Of a stretch of DNA of 64,000 nucleotides, positions 43,187-53,644 are shown one piece after another. The notes beneath the pieces are model-generated. The model made no database searches and was not told the DNA's origin. It saw nothing but the letters and a program-made list of their open reading frames with translations. A program made the position numbers and the translations under genes. Numbering within the stretch: position 1 is the stretch's first letter; each line of letters opens with the position of its first letter. The stretch covers positions 1 through 64,000 of the forward strand of contig CALHWE010000012.1 in NCBI GenBank assembly GCA_938036785.1, read 5' to 3'. The stretch comes from an uncultured Candidatus Saccharibacteria bacterium. GTDB taxonomy: Bacteria; Patescibacteriota; Saccharimonadia; Saccharimonadales; Saccharimonadaceae.

Positions 43187-43192
43187 TATAAT
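43187..43192 (+). promoter_or_regulatory. -10 box of tRNA-Cys
   Basis: TATAAT, 8 nt before the first base of the tRNA, so the transcript starts almost at the mature 5' end. Confidence 0.65.
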
Positions 43193-43200
43193 AGGGGTGT

Positions 43201-43274
43201 GGCGCGTTGGCGGAGCGGTTACGCAGAGGTCTGCAAAACCTTTTAGACGAGTTCGACTCTCGTACGTGCCTCCA
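43201..43274 (+). tRNA. tRNA-Cys (GCA)
   Basis: The acceptor stem ggcgcgt / acgtgcc (one G-T pair), anticodon loop ctgcaaa with GCA (43233-43235), T arm gagttcgactctc and discriminator T are present, and the CCA end is encoded. U73 is the known identity base of tRNA-Cys. Confidence 0.95.
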
Positions 43275-43305
43275 CAATTGTTGATGAATAGCTCTCTCGA
43301 TAGAG

Positions 43306-43896
43306 CTATTTTTGCTCTAATAATTCTTTTAGCTCAGGGAAGGTTGGCTGGAAGAAATGATTGCGATCTTCGAAAATATGCGCCTGAGCAGTTGGCGCGT
43401 CTCGCTGAAATTTAGCAAGTTCTGTAAACGGCACGACTGGGTCATCTTTACTATGGAATAGGTGGATCTCCTTTGCTGATTTTTCTAAACCAGTGGCGCT
43501 TGTTACTTGAAAGCTACCGAGGTCTTCATTCGATTCATCATCATAGCACGGCGAAACTAGCACGAGCCGCCGGACTGGCACGCGCAGTGGTGATTCATGC
43601 AAGTACTTTGCTAAAAACATTGCGCCTAAACTATAGCCAACCAGCTGAACGTCATCGCCAAGCAGGAGCAGTAGTTTCTCAAAATATATTTTCCACTCAG
43701 CGTAGCTAGCGTTTTGCTTATTAGGGAAATCTGGCAGCAAAACATCAGCATCGACGATTTCTTGCGCCAGCCAGTCACGCCATTTTTGTGTCCACAGTAG
43801 TCGTTCGTAATGAAGTTGACTATTCTTTAGATTATTCAAGTAATTTTCGTAGCTATTAAAGCTTGATCCGCCGTGAATTATTACAATTTGCTTCAT
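43306..43896 (-). CDS. Small alpha/beta hydrolase (RBBP9/YdeN-like)
   Basis: 196 aa. The start MKQIVIIHGG is the oxyanion strand. The nucleophile elbow is LVGYSLGAMF (GxSxG, residues about 88-95). The acid and base are seen in HSKDDPVVPF (about 148) and EDRNHFFQP (about 178). It resembles the RBBP9/YdeN serine hydrolases. TATACT stands exactly 6 nt before ATG 43896, predicting a leaderless mRNA. An upstream extension would run through the tRNA-Leu gene and is excluded. Confidence 0.85.
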   Translation of the reverse strand: MKQIVIIHGGSSFNSYENYLNNLKNSQLHYERLLWTQKWRDWLAQEIVDADVLLPDFPNKQNASYAEWKIYFEKLLLLLGDDVQLVGYSLGAMFLAKYLHESPLRVPVRRLVLVSPCYDDESNEDLGSFQVTSATGLEKSAKEIHLFHSKDDPVVPFTELAKFQRDAPTAQAHIFEDRNHFFQPTFPELKELLEQK

Positions 43897-43902
43897 AAAC
43901 AT

Positions 43903-43910
43903 AGTATAAT
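43903..43910. promoter_or_regulatory. AGTATAAT: one element, two opposite -10 boxes
   Basis: On the plus strand TATAAT (43905-43910) serves tRNA-Leu. On the minus strand TATACT (43908-43903) serves the hydrolase gene. The two -10 boxes overlap by 4 bp. The same 8 bases do the same job at 53631. Confidence 0.6.
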
Positions 43911-43951
43911 ACAAGCAGCACATGGCTGCTATGCCAGAAGTGCGGTTGCAA

Positions 43952-44037
43952 GCGCGAGTGGCGGAACTGGTAGACGCGAGGGACTTAAAATCCCTTGGCC
44001 AAAAGCCGTGCGGGTTCGATTCCCGCCTTGCGCACCA
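43952..44037 (+). tRNA. tRNA-Leu (TAA)
   Basis: The acceptor stem gcgcgag / cttgcgc, anticodon stem aggga / tccct with loop cttaaaa (anticodon TAA), a variable arm of class II length (tggccaaaagcc), T arm gcgggttcgattcccgc and an encoded CCA end give a complete class II tRNA. Confidence 0.95.
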
Positions 44038-44051
44038 GACATGATATAACA

Positions 44052-44084
44052 GAGAAAACCACTTGAGGAGAGTGGTTTTCTCGT
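44052..44084 (+). terminator. Intrinsic terminator after tRNA-Leu
   Basis: Stem agaaaaccact / agtggttttct with a 6-nt loop, 14 nt behind the tRNA. Confidence 0.85.
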
Positions 44085-44224
44085 GTGCATAGCCAGAAGG
44101 GTAGAATATGGTGGCGGTCGTAGTAGCTGCCAACGCAAGATTTATTGTAGAATTACCCCAACCGCTGGCGAAAGCCACACAATTTGCTATAATAAAGCTA
44201 TAACCAAAAAGGAGAAACGACACT

Positions 44225-44794
44225 ATGACAATAGCATTAATCGTTTTGCTCGGCGTGATTGGCCTGCTCGTTCTGTTTGGCATCTTCATGTGGGCAACGT
44301 ACAACAGCTTGGTCAAGCTGAAGATCCGCGTGGACGAAGCCTGGAGCGACATCACCGTCCAGCTCAAGCGCCGGACAGACCTCATCCCGAACTTAGTCGG
44401 TACGGTAAAGGGCTATGCAGCACACGAGAAGGAAGTCTTCGAGAACGTGGCTGAGGCTCGCAGCGCCATCATGAATGCCCAAGGCGTGCAAGAGACAGCT
44501 GCGGCAGAGAATATGATCGAGGGCGCTCTGAAGAGTTTGTTTGCCGTAGCAGAGGCCTACCCAGAGCTCAAAGCCAACCAAAACTTCATCCAGCTGCAGC
44601 AAGAGCTGGTGGACACTGAGGACAAGATCCAGGCAGCGCGCCGCTTCTACAACGGTGGTGTGCGCGACCTCAACACCCGCATCGCCATGTTCCCCGCCAA
44701 TATCGTGGCTGGCATGCTGGGCTTCAAGGCTCGCGAGTTCTTCGAGGTCGAAGACCGCGCCAGCGTCGAGAACCCAGTGCAAGTGCAGTTCTAG
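44225..44794 (+). CDS. lemA: LemA family protein
   Basis: 189 aa. An N-terminal membrane segment (residues about 3-24) is followed by the family signature YNSLVKLKIRVDEAWSDITVQLKRRTDLIPNLVGTVKGYAAHEKEV and later FYNGGVRDLNTRIAMFPANIVAG. LemA is an anchored helical-bundle protein of uncertain role, often next to htpX or TPM-domain genes, as here with htpX 1 kb downstream. SD aaaggag, promoter TATAAT near 44190, terminator at 44815. Confidence 0.95.
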   Translation: MTIALIVLLGVIGLLVLFGIFMWATYNSLVKLKIRVDEAWSDITVQLKRRTDLIPNLVGTVKGYAAHEKEVFENVAEARSAIMNAQGVQETAAAENMIEGALKSLFAVAEAYPELKANQNFIQLQQELVDTEDKIQAARRFYNGGVRDLNTRIAMFPANIVAGMLGFKAREFFEVEDRASVENPVQVQF

Positions 44795-44814
44795 ACACCT
44801 CGCACACTATAGCG

Positions 44815-44843
44815 AAACCGCTCTCGATGGAGGGCGGTTTTTT
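44815..44843 (+). terminator. Intrinsic terminator after lemA
   Basis: Stem aaaccgctctcg-type arm aaaccgc / gcggttt with loop and T6 (44836-44842). Confidence 0.8.
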
Positions 44844-44849
44844 ATTGTG

Positions 44850-45122
44850 TTGCAATGACATAAGGGCGATGATGCCAGTTGTATATCATTCTTGGAGCGA
44901 GGGATGTTTGAGAAGGTTTGTGGATACAAATGAGCGGCTTATCGCTTGACCAGAGCGGTTTTACCTAGAAGGTGGGGGATTTGAGTAATAAAAATAATTG
45001 CAATGATTAGGGTGTTAGAGCACTGCCAATGGGCAAGAGCACCGCAAGGGGCGAACATGACAAGCAGAGCAGGAGAGGGCAGACACCCTCTAGAAGCGAG
45101 CGTGTCATGTTCGGTGAGGGGG
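44850..45122. other. Intergenic, nothing recognised
   Basis: About 270 nt between the lemA terminator and the end of a minus-strand gene. No supportable gene or RNA. Confidence 0.4.
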
Positions 45123-45446
45123 TTAGGCAAGGAGGTGAATAGCCCATCCAAGGGGAAAAGTGACGAGGATGGTGATTGTCATCCCGATGTTTCTCCCGAG
45201 TTGTGGTTGTGGCATCTCTCGAGCAGGACTACCTAGTAGCAGTGCTAGCTCGACAGTAGCTAGAATACCCATCGACCAAAATAGTGTCAGCCTTGGGAAG
45301 CCTAGCGGGTTTATAAACCACCCCCATAGCACAGAAAACACCCAAGCGCCAAGGAACATATTAATAATGGAGACAATACACGCCATTACAATGCTCAAAG
45401 CGCTTTCTTCCTTCTTCTCGGTAATGGTGATCTTGATATTGCTCAT
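45123..45446 (-). CDS. Small membrane protein, 107 aa
   Basis: The start at 45446 (MSNIKITITEKKEE...) has an SD-like ggggagag upstream. Three hydrophobic segments (about 18-42, 50-70, 85-105) with a charged N-terminus are visible. Not assigned to a family. It lies opposite to lemA and htpX. Confidence 0.62.
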   Translation of the reverse strand: MSNIKITITEKKEESALSIVMACIVSIINMFLGAWVFSVLWGWFINPLGFPRLTLFWSMGILATVELALLLGSPAREMPQPQLGRNIGMTITILVTFPLGWAIHLLA

Positions 45447-45782
45447 GACACTACTCTCTCCCCACCCAAGCGGACGCTTGTGTAGAATAACACTGGTCGA
45501 CGCTCGGATGCGGCGACTCAAGATGGGGTGCTGGGGCGCGGCTATGGTAGCCATGCCTGGGCAGCCCACCTTGAGCGGTATGCTCTGCTTGTCAAACAAC
45601 ACTTTTGGACAAAATGCGAACATATGTCAACAAAAGCTGATATATATATCAATAAATGAGGGGCGAGTCAAGTGGGTGCAACGTAGGCCCGAAAACCTCA
45701 CTAATAGTCAGCGCAGAGAATGCAGCGCTCGGAGATTGACGCGAGTACCTGCAAAACCACCATTATCTGCTACAATATATCT

Positions 45783-46676
45783 ATGTACAGAGCAATTGCA
45801 CACAACAAGCGTAATACAGTTATTTTGATGATCGTCTTCGTCGCGATGGTAGCGGTGATTGGCCTGGCGGCGCAGTTGATTATGAATAGCCGCGGCATGC
45901 AGGGCAACCTGACGATCTTTTGGGGGACGTTCATTGGGGCGCTGATCTATGCATTGGTGCAGTATTTCATTGCTTCTAAGCTTGCTATGAGTATGACTGG
46001 TGCGGTGGAGATTCGCAAGGCAGATAACCCCCGTTTGTGGCGCACCGTTGAGAACCTTGCCATTACCGTGGGGCTACCTATGCCGCAGGTGTATATTATC
46101 GACGACCCAGCACCGAATGCTTTTGCCACCGGCCGCGACCCCAAGCATGCCATTGTGGGCGTGACGACGGGTCTGCTGGAGATTATGGATGATCGTGAGC
46201 TGACCGCTGTATTGGCCCATGAGATGGGGCATGTCCAAAACTACGATATTCGGGTGAGTATGATTACCTTTGGTCTGGTGAGTGCGATCGGCCTCGTGTC
46301 AGATATTGCACTGCGCATGCTGTGGTTCCGCGACAATGATGACCGCGAGACCAATCCAGTGCTACTGGTGCTTGGCATTATCGCCATCATTCTCGCACCC
46401 ATCGTAGCAGCCATTATGCAAATGGCAGTGAGTCGCCAGCGTGAGTACCTGGCCGATGCGACTGGTGCGCTGACGACGCGCGACCCAGCTGGCCTGGCTA
46501 GCGCGCTGGGTAAGCTGCAGGCATACACTCGCCCAATGGAGAAGCAGGTTAGCTCAAGCGCTAATATGTTTATGGTGAACCCGCTCAAGCCAGGGTTCTT
46601 TAGCCGGTTGTTTAGCACCCACCCGCCGCTCGAAGATCGCATCAAGCGCCTCAACGAAGATATGAACAAATGGTAG
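45783..46676 (+). CDS. htpX: Membrane metalloprotease HtpX
   Basis: 297 aa. Two N-terminal membrane segments (about 12-33, 40-60), the HExxH site LAHEMGHVQNYD (about 137-148), two more segments (about 155-175, 195-220) and the third zinc ligand Glu in SRQREYLADATGA (about 222) are those of M48B HtpX. It degrades misfolded membrane proteins. TACAAT plus 6 nt precedes ATG, so the mRNA is predicted leaderless. Confidence 0.95.
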   Translation: MYRAIAHNKRNTVILMIVFVAMVAVIGLAAQLIMNSRGMQGNLTIFWGTFIGALIYALVQYFIASKLAMSMTGAVEIRKADNPRLWRTVENLAITVGLPMPQVYIIDDPAPNAFATGRDPKHAIVGVTTGLLEIMDDRELTAVLAHEMGHVQNYDIRVSMITFGLVSAIGLVSDIALRMLWFRDNDDRETNPVLLVLGIIAIILAPIVAAIMQMAVSRQREYLADATGALTTRDPAGLASALGKLQAYTRPMEKQVSSSANMFMVNPLKPGFFSRLFSTHPPLEDRIKRLNEDMNKW

Positions 46677-46686
46677 GGTGGTGCCT

Positions 46687-47931
46687 GTGGCAAAAAAAAC
46701 AACGAAGTCAACTCGCCGCTCATCATCACGCACCGCTCTCACGGTGGCTACGAGCCAACATCGCTCAAAAAAAGAGGCAAAACACCCTGGCGTTGCAAAA
46801 AAGGCAACATCATCCTCTCGCGGGACTGCTTCCGAAAAAGCCCGCTCGCAGCACTCGAATGATACTCCATCGACGCTGCCCAGCTGGCGCACTAACCTCC
46901 ACTGGCGGACCTGGCAGGCTCGCGGTGGTAGGGTAGTAGCGAGCAGCCGTCAATGGTTGCATAATTTACAACGGCGACGGCCGCATCGAAGCTTCCGTCG
47001 CACCCGCCGACGTGATTATGCGCGGTCACTGCAATTACCAGGCTACGTCGCCTTTACTGCACAAGTGATGCGGATGGTGCGGGCGCACTGGCGGACGTTG
47101 TGCCTCTTGGCGGTGTTTTATGCCGTGCTGCTCTTGGCGCTTGGGGCGATTACCAACCAGACAATGTACGACCGTCTGCAGAGTATGCTAGCAGAGTCGG
47201 GCAAGGATATTCTCACTGGTGCCTGGGGTAAGCTAGGCGAGGCAGGGCTCCTCATGGTGACGGCCTTTGGCGCGGGCAGTGGCAACCTCAGCGCTGACCA
47301 GCAGCTCTATGTGGTATTGGGCTTTTTGTTGGTGTGGCTCACCACAGTGTGGCTATTACGCGAGTATAAGGCAGGGCGAGCGCCACGCCTGCGCGATGGG
47401 CTGTATAATGCCTGTGCACCACTGGTAGCCACGCTGATGATTGTCCTCGTCTTCCTCGTGCAGCTTATCCCACTGGGGGCGATGGCGCTGGTGTATATTG
47501 GCCTGTCTAGCAATGGGGTAATTAGCGAAGGATTTGGCTCGATGCTCTTCTATGTGTTGCTAGCTACTGTGGCAGTACTGACGCTCTATTGGGGCACGAG
47601 CACCTTCATTGCGCTTGTGGTGGTGACACTGCCTGGTATGTACCCTATGCGGGCGCTGGCAGCGGCGGGTGATTTGGTGGTAGGGCGACGGCTGCGGATT
47701 TTGTACCGGCTGCTGTGGCTATTTGGCAGCGTGGCAGTGCTGTGGTGCGTGGTGATGATCCCTGCTATCCTCCTTGATGCCTGGCTCAAGCACTTATGGC
47801 AATGGTATGCCTCTGTGCCGACGATGCCCGTCCTAGCGGGCTTCATCAGCTCGGCAACGGTGGTGTGGTGCGCAGCGTATATCTACCTCCTTTATCGCAA
47901 GATTGTTGATGATATGGCAGCGCCAGCGTAA
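46687..47931 (+). CDS. Polytopic membrane protein with long basic N-terminus, about 414 aa
   Basis: Residues 1-120 are highly basic (Lys/Arg/Ser/Thr-rich, AKKTTKSTRRSS...) and should be disordered and cytoplasmic, possibly binding nucleic acid or lipid headgroups. Six or so membrane segments follow (about 135-160, 210-230, 255-280, 290-315, 340-360, 385-405). No family named. Only GTG starts are available; the GTG at 46687 (before GCA AAA) is chosen over those at 46678 and 46681, but this is unsure. It starts 10 nt behind htpX and is probably co-transcribed. Confidence 0.65.
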   Translation: MAKKTTKSTRRSSSRTALTVATSQHRSKKEAKHPGVAKKATSSSRGTASEKARSQHSNDTPSTLPSWRTNLHWRTWQARGGRVVASSRQWLHNLQRRRPHRSFRRTRRRDYARSLQLPGYVAFTAQVMRMVRAHWRTLCLLAVFYAVLLLALGAITNQTMYDRLQSMLAESGKDILTGAWGKLGEAGLLMVTAFGAGSGNLSADQQLYVVLGFLLVWLTTVWLLREYKAGRAPRLRDGLYNACAPLVATLMIVLVFLVQLIPLGAMALVYIGLSSNGVISEGFGSMLFYVLLATVAVLTLYWGTSTFIALVVVTLPGMYPMRALAAAGDLVVGRRLRILYRLLWLFGSVAVLWCVVMIPAILLDAWLKHLWQWYASVPTMPVLAGFISSATVVWCAAYIYLLYRKIVDDMAAPA

Positions 47932-47985
47932 GGTGGCGTGCCTCGGTAGAGTGTTGTTGGGTAATACATGTGGCGGGATACTCAC

Positions 47986-48127
47986 GCTCCACCTCCCCAC
48001 ACTCCCTCCTCCGGAACGCTATAAGGGTCGATGTCTCCCAGACATCGACCTCTTGCGCTGGGCTGAAAACCGGTCATTACGACCGGTTTTCACACTCCAT
48101 CGGATGAAGTGATGGGGGAGGTGGAGC
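47986..48127 (+). ncRNA. Candidate structured RNA, 142 nt
   Basis: An outer 13-bp helix, gctccacctcccc (47986-47998) with ggggaggtggagc (48115-48127), closes three hairpins: ggtcgatgtct-ccc-agacatcgacc (48026-48050, 11 bp perfect), gaaaaccggtc-attac-gaccggttttc (48065-48091, 11 bp perfect) and cactccatc-g-gatgaagtg (48093-48111, one mismatch). A possible promoter (TTGTTG, 17 nt, GATACT at 47977) would start transcription near 47989, at the outer helix. The second hairpin could also be a terminator for the gene at 46687. No match to SRP RNA, 6S RNA, tmRNA or RNase P is recognised. Confidence 0.5.
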
Positions 48128-48270
48128 TGACGGAGGCAAAGCGATAACGTTGGTATTCAAACGGCAGTACCTATACTGTTATAAATTAAGCATCCAAGAA
48201 GCCTAGCTTTACACGAACCTGTTTAAAAAAGCTGCACCCACCGTCAAATTCCGCTATACTAAAGCAGTAA

Positions 48271-50442
<2,172 letters not shown>

Positions 50443-50457
50443 ACAGGAGAAAGATAT

Positions 50458-51063
50458 ATGGCAGCCCCAGAACAACCACAAAGAGACGAATTAATCGTTG
50501 CAGTAAAAAGCATGGCGCCGTTTCCAATCCTCATGGCAACCTTTATGCTCGTGTATGCTATGTGGTTTGGCGTGGCGTGGAGTGTTGTTGGTTGGGCAGT
50601 CTTTGCACTATTTGGTGTGTATGCGGTATGGCTAATTTTTTGTGGCGTGCAGCATATCCGCGCAACGAAAAAATTGCCCAAGCCAGCACCAACGCCAGCC
50701 AGCAAACGGATCGCTAAGCAGATGCAGCTGCTGAGCACGGTGTCGTATGCACCACTGTGGATTATCTTTGCGCTGCTTGGTATGTTTCAGCAGCAGATTT
50801 ATATCATGCCGGTGCTTGTGCTGACCGTTGGGTTGCACTTCATTCCGCAGGCGAAGATCTTTGACCGGACGATTGATTATTATCTTGCACCTCTCCCCAT
50901 CTGCACGGCATTGATTGGCTTCTACCTTGCCTTTGCAACGAGTACTTCGTGGCAAGCAGTCTATGCTGTCAGCAGCATTGGTGGGGCACTCGCAACCGCA
51001 GGATATGGCCTATACATGGTGTTGGGCCACAAGCAACTTATGAACCAAATAAACCACGTATAA
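50458..51063 (+). CDS. Polytopic membrane protein, 201 aa
   Basis: About five to six membrane segments in residues 20-190, with a basic loop (HIRATKKLPKPAPTPASKRI, about 65-85). No family recognised. SD aggagaaag 7 nt before ATG; it starts 15 nt behind ligA and is probably in the same transcript. Confidence 0.7.
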   Translation: MAAPEQPQRDELIVAVKSMAPFPILMATFMLVYAMWFGVAWSVVGWAVFALFGVYAVWLIFCGVQHIRATKKLPKPAPTPASKRIAKQMQLLSTVSYAPLWIIFALLGMFQQQIYIMPVLVLTVGLHFIPQAKIFDRTIDYYLAPLPICTALIGFYLAFATSTSWQAVYAVSSIGGALATAGYGLYMVLGHKQLMNQINHV

Positions 51064-51242
51064 GAATTATACATAACTGCACACGTAGTCAGCTGGCTTG
51101 CAAAATGCAAGCAAAAACAACACTATGAATAGCGATGCGCAAAATTCATAATGCAATATATGCTATTGATAGCAACCCCGCAATAGCAGGGTATAGAATA
51201 CACAAAAGAACTCAACGATAAACAAGCAAGGAGGATAAGGCA

Positions 51243-51659
51243 ATGGTGCGATTCTATCTCGAAAAGCTCGTGCGCGACAAGGTTGTCGAGAAATGCAAGG
51301 CCGATCCGCAGGTGCTCCATACGGAGTATTATCAATTGGATCGCGCGGCGTATCGCCGTGAGCTGCAGCGCAAGATTCATGAGGAGGCAAACGAAATTCC
51401 GCTGGGCGATGATAGGCTAGAAGAGGCGCTGCAGGAGCTGGCGGATGTACAGGCTGTTCTCGATGCACTGCGCGATGATTTTGGCTTTTCGCCTCAGCAG
51501 GTACAAGACGCAGTGATGCGCAAAGCTGCTCATGCTGGTGGTTTTCAAAAACGCTATTATATTGCGTACAACGACCTAGCGGAGGATAGCAAATGGGTCG
51601 AGGTTTTTCGGGCGCAGCCAGAGAAGTATCGGGAAGAGAATAACGAAGGAGACGAATGA
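51243..51659 (+). CDS. MazG-like all-alpha NTP pyrophosphatase
   Basis: 138 aa. The pattern KLVRDKVVEKC...YRRELQRKIHEEANE...EEALQELADVQAVLDALRDD provides the EExxE and ExxD metal-binding motifs of MazG-type house-cleaning phosphatases (the VRDKI subgroup). It hydrolyses non-canonical or excess NTPs; exact substrate unknown. SD aaggagg. It overlaps the next gene (ATG within GAATGATG), another NTP pyrophosphatase. Confidence 0.82.
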   Translation: MVRFYLEKLVRDKVVEKCKADPQVLHTEYYQLDRAAYRRELQRKIHEEANEIPLGDDRLEEALQELADVQAVLDALRDDFGFSPQQVQDAVMRKAAHAGGFQKRYYIAYNDLAEDSKWVEVFRAQPEKYREENNEGDE

Positions 51660-52213
51660 TGCAACAACCACTATTCATCACAGGCAACCAGCACAAGGCC
51701 GACTATCTCGCGCGCATGCTTGGTATGCCACTGGAGCATCGCAAAATTGATTTGGTAGAGATTCAATCATCTTCGCCCGAGGAGGTCGTTCGGCACAAAG
51801 TGCGTGAAGCGTATGAGATTGCCCAGCAGCCTGTTCTTGTTGAAGATGTGTCACTGGGGTTTGCAACGCTGAATGGATTGCCTGGCCCATTCATTAAGTT
51901 CTTCGTTGAGGCACCAGATGGGCTGGAAAAATTATGCCGCATGCTTGATGGATTTGATGATCGATCGGCATTGGCGGTAGGTGTGTTTGGCTACTATGAT
52001 AGCCACGAGATGCACGTTTTTCGCGGTGAGCTACCTGGCTGTATTGCAGCGCATCCGCGTGGCGATGGTGGCTTTGGTTGGGACAAAATATTTTGCCCAG
52101 ATGGCTACAATGGCCGGACGCGCGCTGAGTTATCGCCAGAAGAAGATGCAGCGACGTATCACATTATTAAACCAATTGCGGCAGTGCGCGAATTTTTACA
52201 ATCCCATAAGTAA
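51656..52213 (+). CDS. RdgB/HAM1-type non-canonical purine NTP pyrophosphatase
   Basis: 185 aa. The start PLFITGNQHKADYLARML, then VEDVSLGFATLNGLPGPFIKFF and GDGGFGWDKIFCPDGY...ELSPEEDA are the Ham1 motifs. It converts dITP, XTP and similar to monophosphates. Divergence is noticeable (VEDVSL for the usual EDTSGL). Coupled to the MazG-like gene, so two house-cleaning enzymes form one unit. Confidence 0.9.
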   Translation: MMQQPLFITGNQHKADYLARMLGMPLEHRKIDLVEIQSSSPEEVVRHKVREAYEIAQQPVLVEDVSLGFATLNGLPGPFIKFFVEAPDGLEKLCRMLDGFDDRSALAVGVFGYYDSHEMHVFRGELPGCIAAHPRGDGGFGWDKIFCPDGYNGRTRAELSPEEDAATYHIIKPIAAVREFLQSHK

Positions 52214-52670
52214 GATTTTGTGCAACTTCTACCACTGTTATTTTTATGAATCGAACACTAATTTTATTCATGGAAATTAATAGATAGCAGTATATTGATG
52301 GTGTGGTAGGTATAAGAGTTTGGATCGATTATACAATATACTGTTGAATACTTTTTTGTTTATATTCAATACAATTGTATATTGTGCGGAGAGAATAGTG
52401 TTGTGCACTGCTTGATAGCAGGGCGTGTATGGGTATGAATCTTACAAAGAGTGAGATATTTTGCTTGCAATATGCAAGCAAAAAAGCTCGGTCATTATGC
52501 TGTGAGGCAGTGGAAAAAGTAAGTAGCAGAAAGGCATTTTGGCGCCGCACGAGGGCAATAGGTAAGCCAAAATAATCGCTGCAAAAGAGAGTGCAAAAGG
52601 AACGCAGCCCGACAATCACTTGCAAAAAACAAGCAAAAAATCACTAGCCTGCGTGAATGAACTCCACAAT
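52214..52670. other. Intergenic stretch with short TTGC inverted repeats
   Basis: About 450 nt, AT-rich, no gene seen. Copies of a short inverted element cttgca-(n)-tgcaagcaaaaa occur at about 52462-52485 and, degenerate, at 52618-52643; another copy lies at about 51093-51117 before the MazG-like gene. Confidence 0.5.
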
Positions 52671-53624
52671 TTATTCAGTCGCCATACTACCAACAATTAA
52701 GCTCGCGCCAATCACATCATCGACACTCGAGCCACGCGAGAGGTCGCTGATAGGCCGCGCAAAGCCTTGTAAGATAGGGCCGTAGGCGTGGCCACCAGCC
52801 AGGTGCTCGGCGAGCTTGTAGGCAATGTTGCCGGAGTTGAGATCGGGGAAAACGAGGACGTTGGCTTGGCCGGCAATGGGGCTGGTGGGGGCTTTTTTGT
52901 GGCCAATGGCGGGGACGAGAGCGGCGTCAAACTGGAGTTCACCATCGATACGGAGTTCTGGCTGGTGGGCTTGTACTTCTGCAAGAGCGTGGCGAATTGT
53001 TTCGACACTTTGACCACCAGCACTGCCATGCGTCGAGTAGGAAAGCAGTGCAACGCGGGGCTGCCAACCAAGACGGGTGGCACTCAAGGCGCTGGCCTCG
53101 GCAATGGCGGCTAGGCCAGCGGCATCTGGTGTGATGTTCATCCCGCAGTCGGCAAAGATGAATAAGCCATCCTCCCCGCCAGCGAAGTGAGGCATATCCA
53201 TCACGAAGAAGCTCGATGCATAGCGCACCCCTGGCGCCAGGCCAACGACCTTTAGCGCAGCGCGCAGCACCGCAGCGGTGGGGTGGTCGATGCCAGCCAC
53301 CATAGCATCACACGTGCCATCGTGGAGCAGCTGAGCGGCGTAGGTGAGTGGGGTAAGGAGAGGTGTGTCAGTAGTATTTACAGATGGAGTATCGTGCTGG
53401 TGCGGCACCGTCAGAATCTCTATACCATCGAGCGAGATGCCTGCATCGGCGGCAGTTTGCCTGATGGCTGCTGGGCTATCTGCCACAAGCACTGGCCGAA
53501 CGGCCTGCCAATCGGCCAGCTGGCGTACGGCGCTGAGGATAATGGGGTTGGTGCCTTCTGGGTAGGCGATGCGCGGCGGGTGAGCGGCGAGCGCATCGCG
53601 GAGGGTGAGTATACGCTGGTTCAT
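52671..53624 (-). CDS. pta: Phosphate acetyltransferase
   Basis: 317 aa. Family motifs: PRIAYPEGTNPIILSAVRQL, DAMVAGIDHPTAAVLRAAL, FADCGMNITPDAAGLAAIAE, MLSYS-like ALLSYSTHGSAGG and FPDLNSGNIAYKLAEHL, ending GFARPISDLSRGSSVDDV. It interconverts acetyl-CoA and acetyl phosphate, a step in acetate formation with ATP gain (with acetate kinase, not seen here). TATACT stands 6 nt before ATG 53624: leaderless. It shares a bidirectional promoter element with the GNAT gene. Confidence 0.95.
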   Translation of the reverse strand: MNQRILTLRDALAAHPPRIAYPEGTNPIILSAVRQLADWQAVRPVLVADSPAAIRQTAADAGISLDGIEILTVPHQHDTPSVNTTDTPLLTPLTYAAQLLHDGTCDAMVAGIDHPTAAVLRAALKVVGLAPGVRYASSFFVMDMPHFAGGEDGLFIFADCGMNITPDAAGLAAIAEASALSATRLGWQPRVALLSYSTHGSAGGQSVETIRHALAEVQAHQPELRIDGELQFDAALVPAIGHKKAPTSPIAGQANVLVFPDLNSGNIAYKLAEHLAGGHAYGPILQGFARPISDLSRGSSVDDVIGASLIVGSMATE

Positions 53625-53630
53625 ACATAT

Positions 53631-53638
53631 AGTATAAT
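53631..53638. promoter_or_regulatory. AGTATAAT: overlapping divergent -10 boxes
   Basis: Plus strand TATAAT (53633-53638) ends 6 nt before the GNAT start at 53645. Minus strand TATACT (53636-53631) ends 6 nt before the pta start at 53624. The two start codons are only 20 bp apart and both transcripts should be leaderless. The -35 regions would lie in the opposite coding sequences. Confidence 0.65.
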
Positions 53639-53644
53639 CAATAC

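Noticed and set aside
42087..43277. Long minus-strand open frame (396 codons)
   Set aside because: Antisense of the ABC exporter ATPase domain and runs into tRNA-Cys; no SD and no domain.
45160..45828. Plus-strand open frame of 222 codons before htpX
   Set aside because: It overlaps the htpX start in another frame and lies opposite a membrane-protein gene with an SD; no recognisable content.
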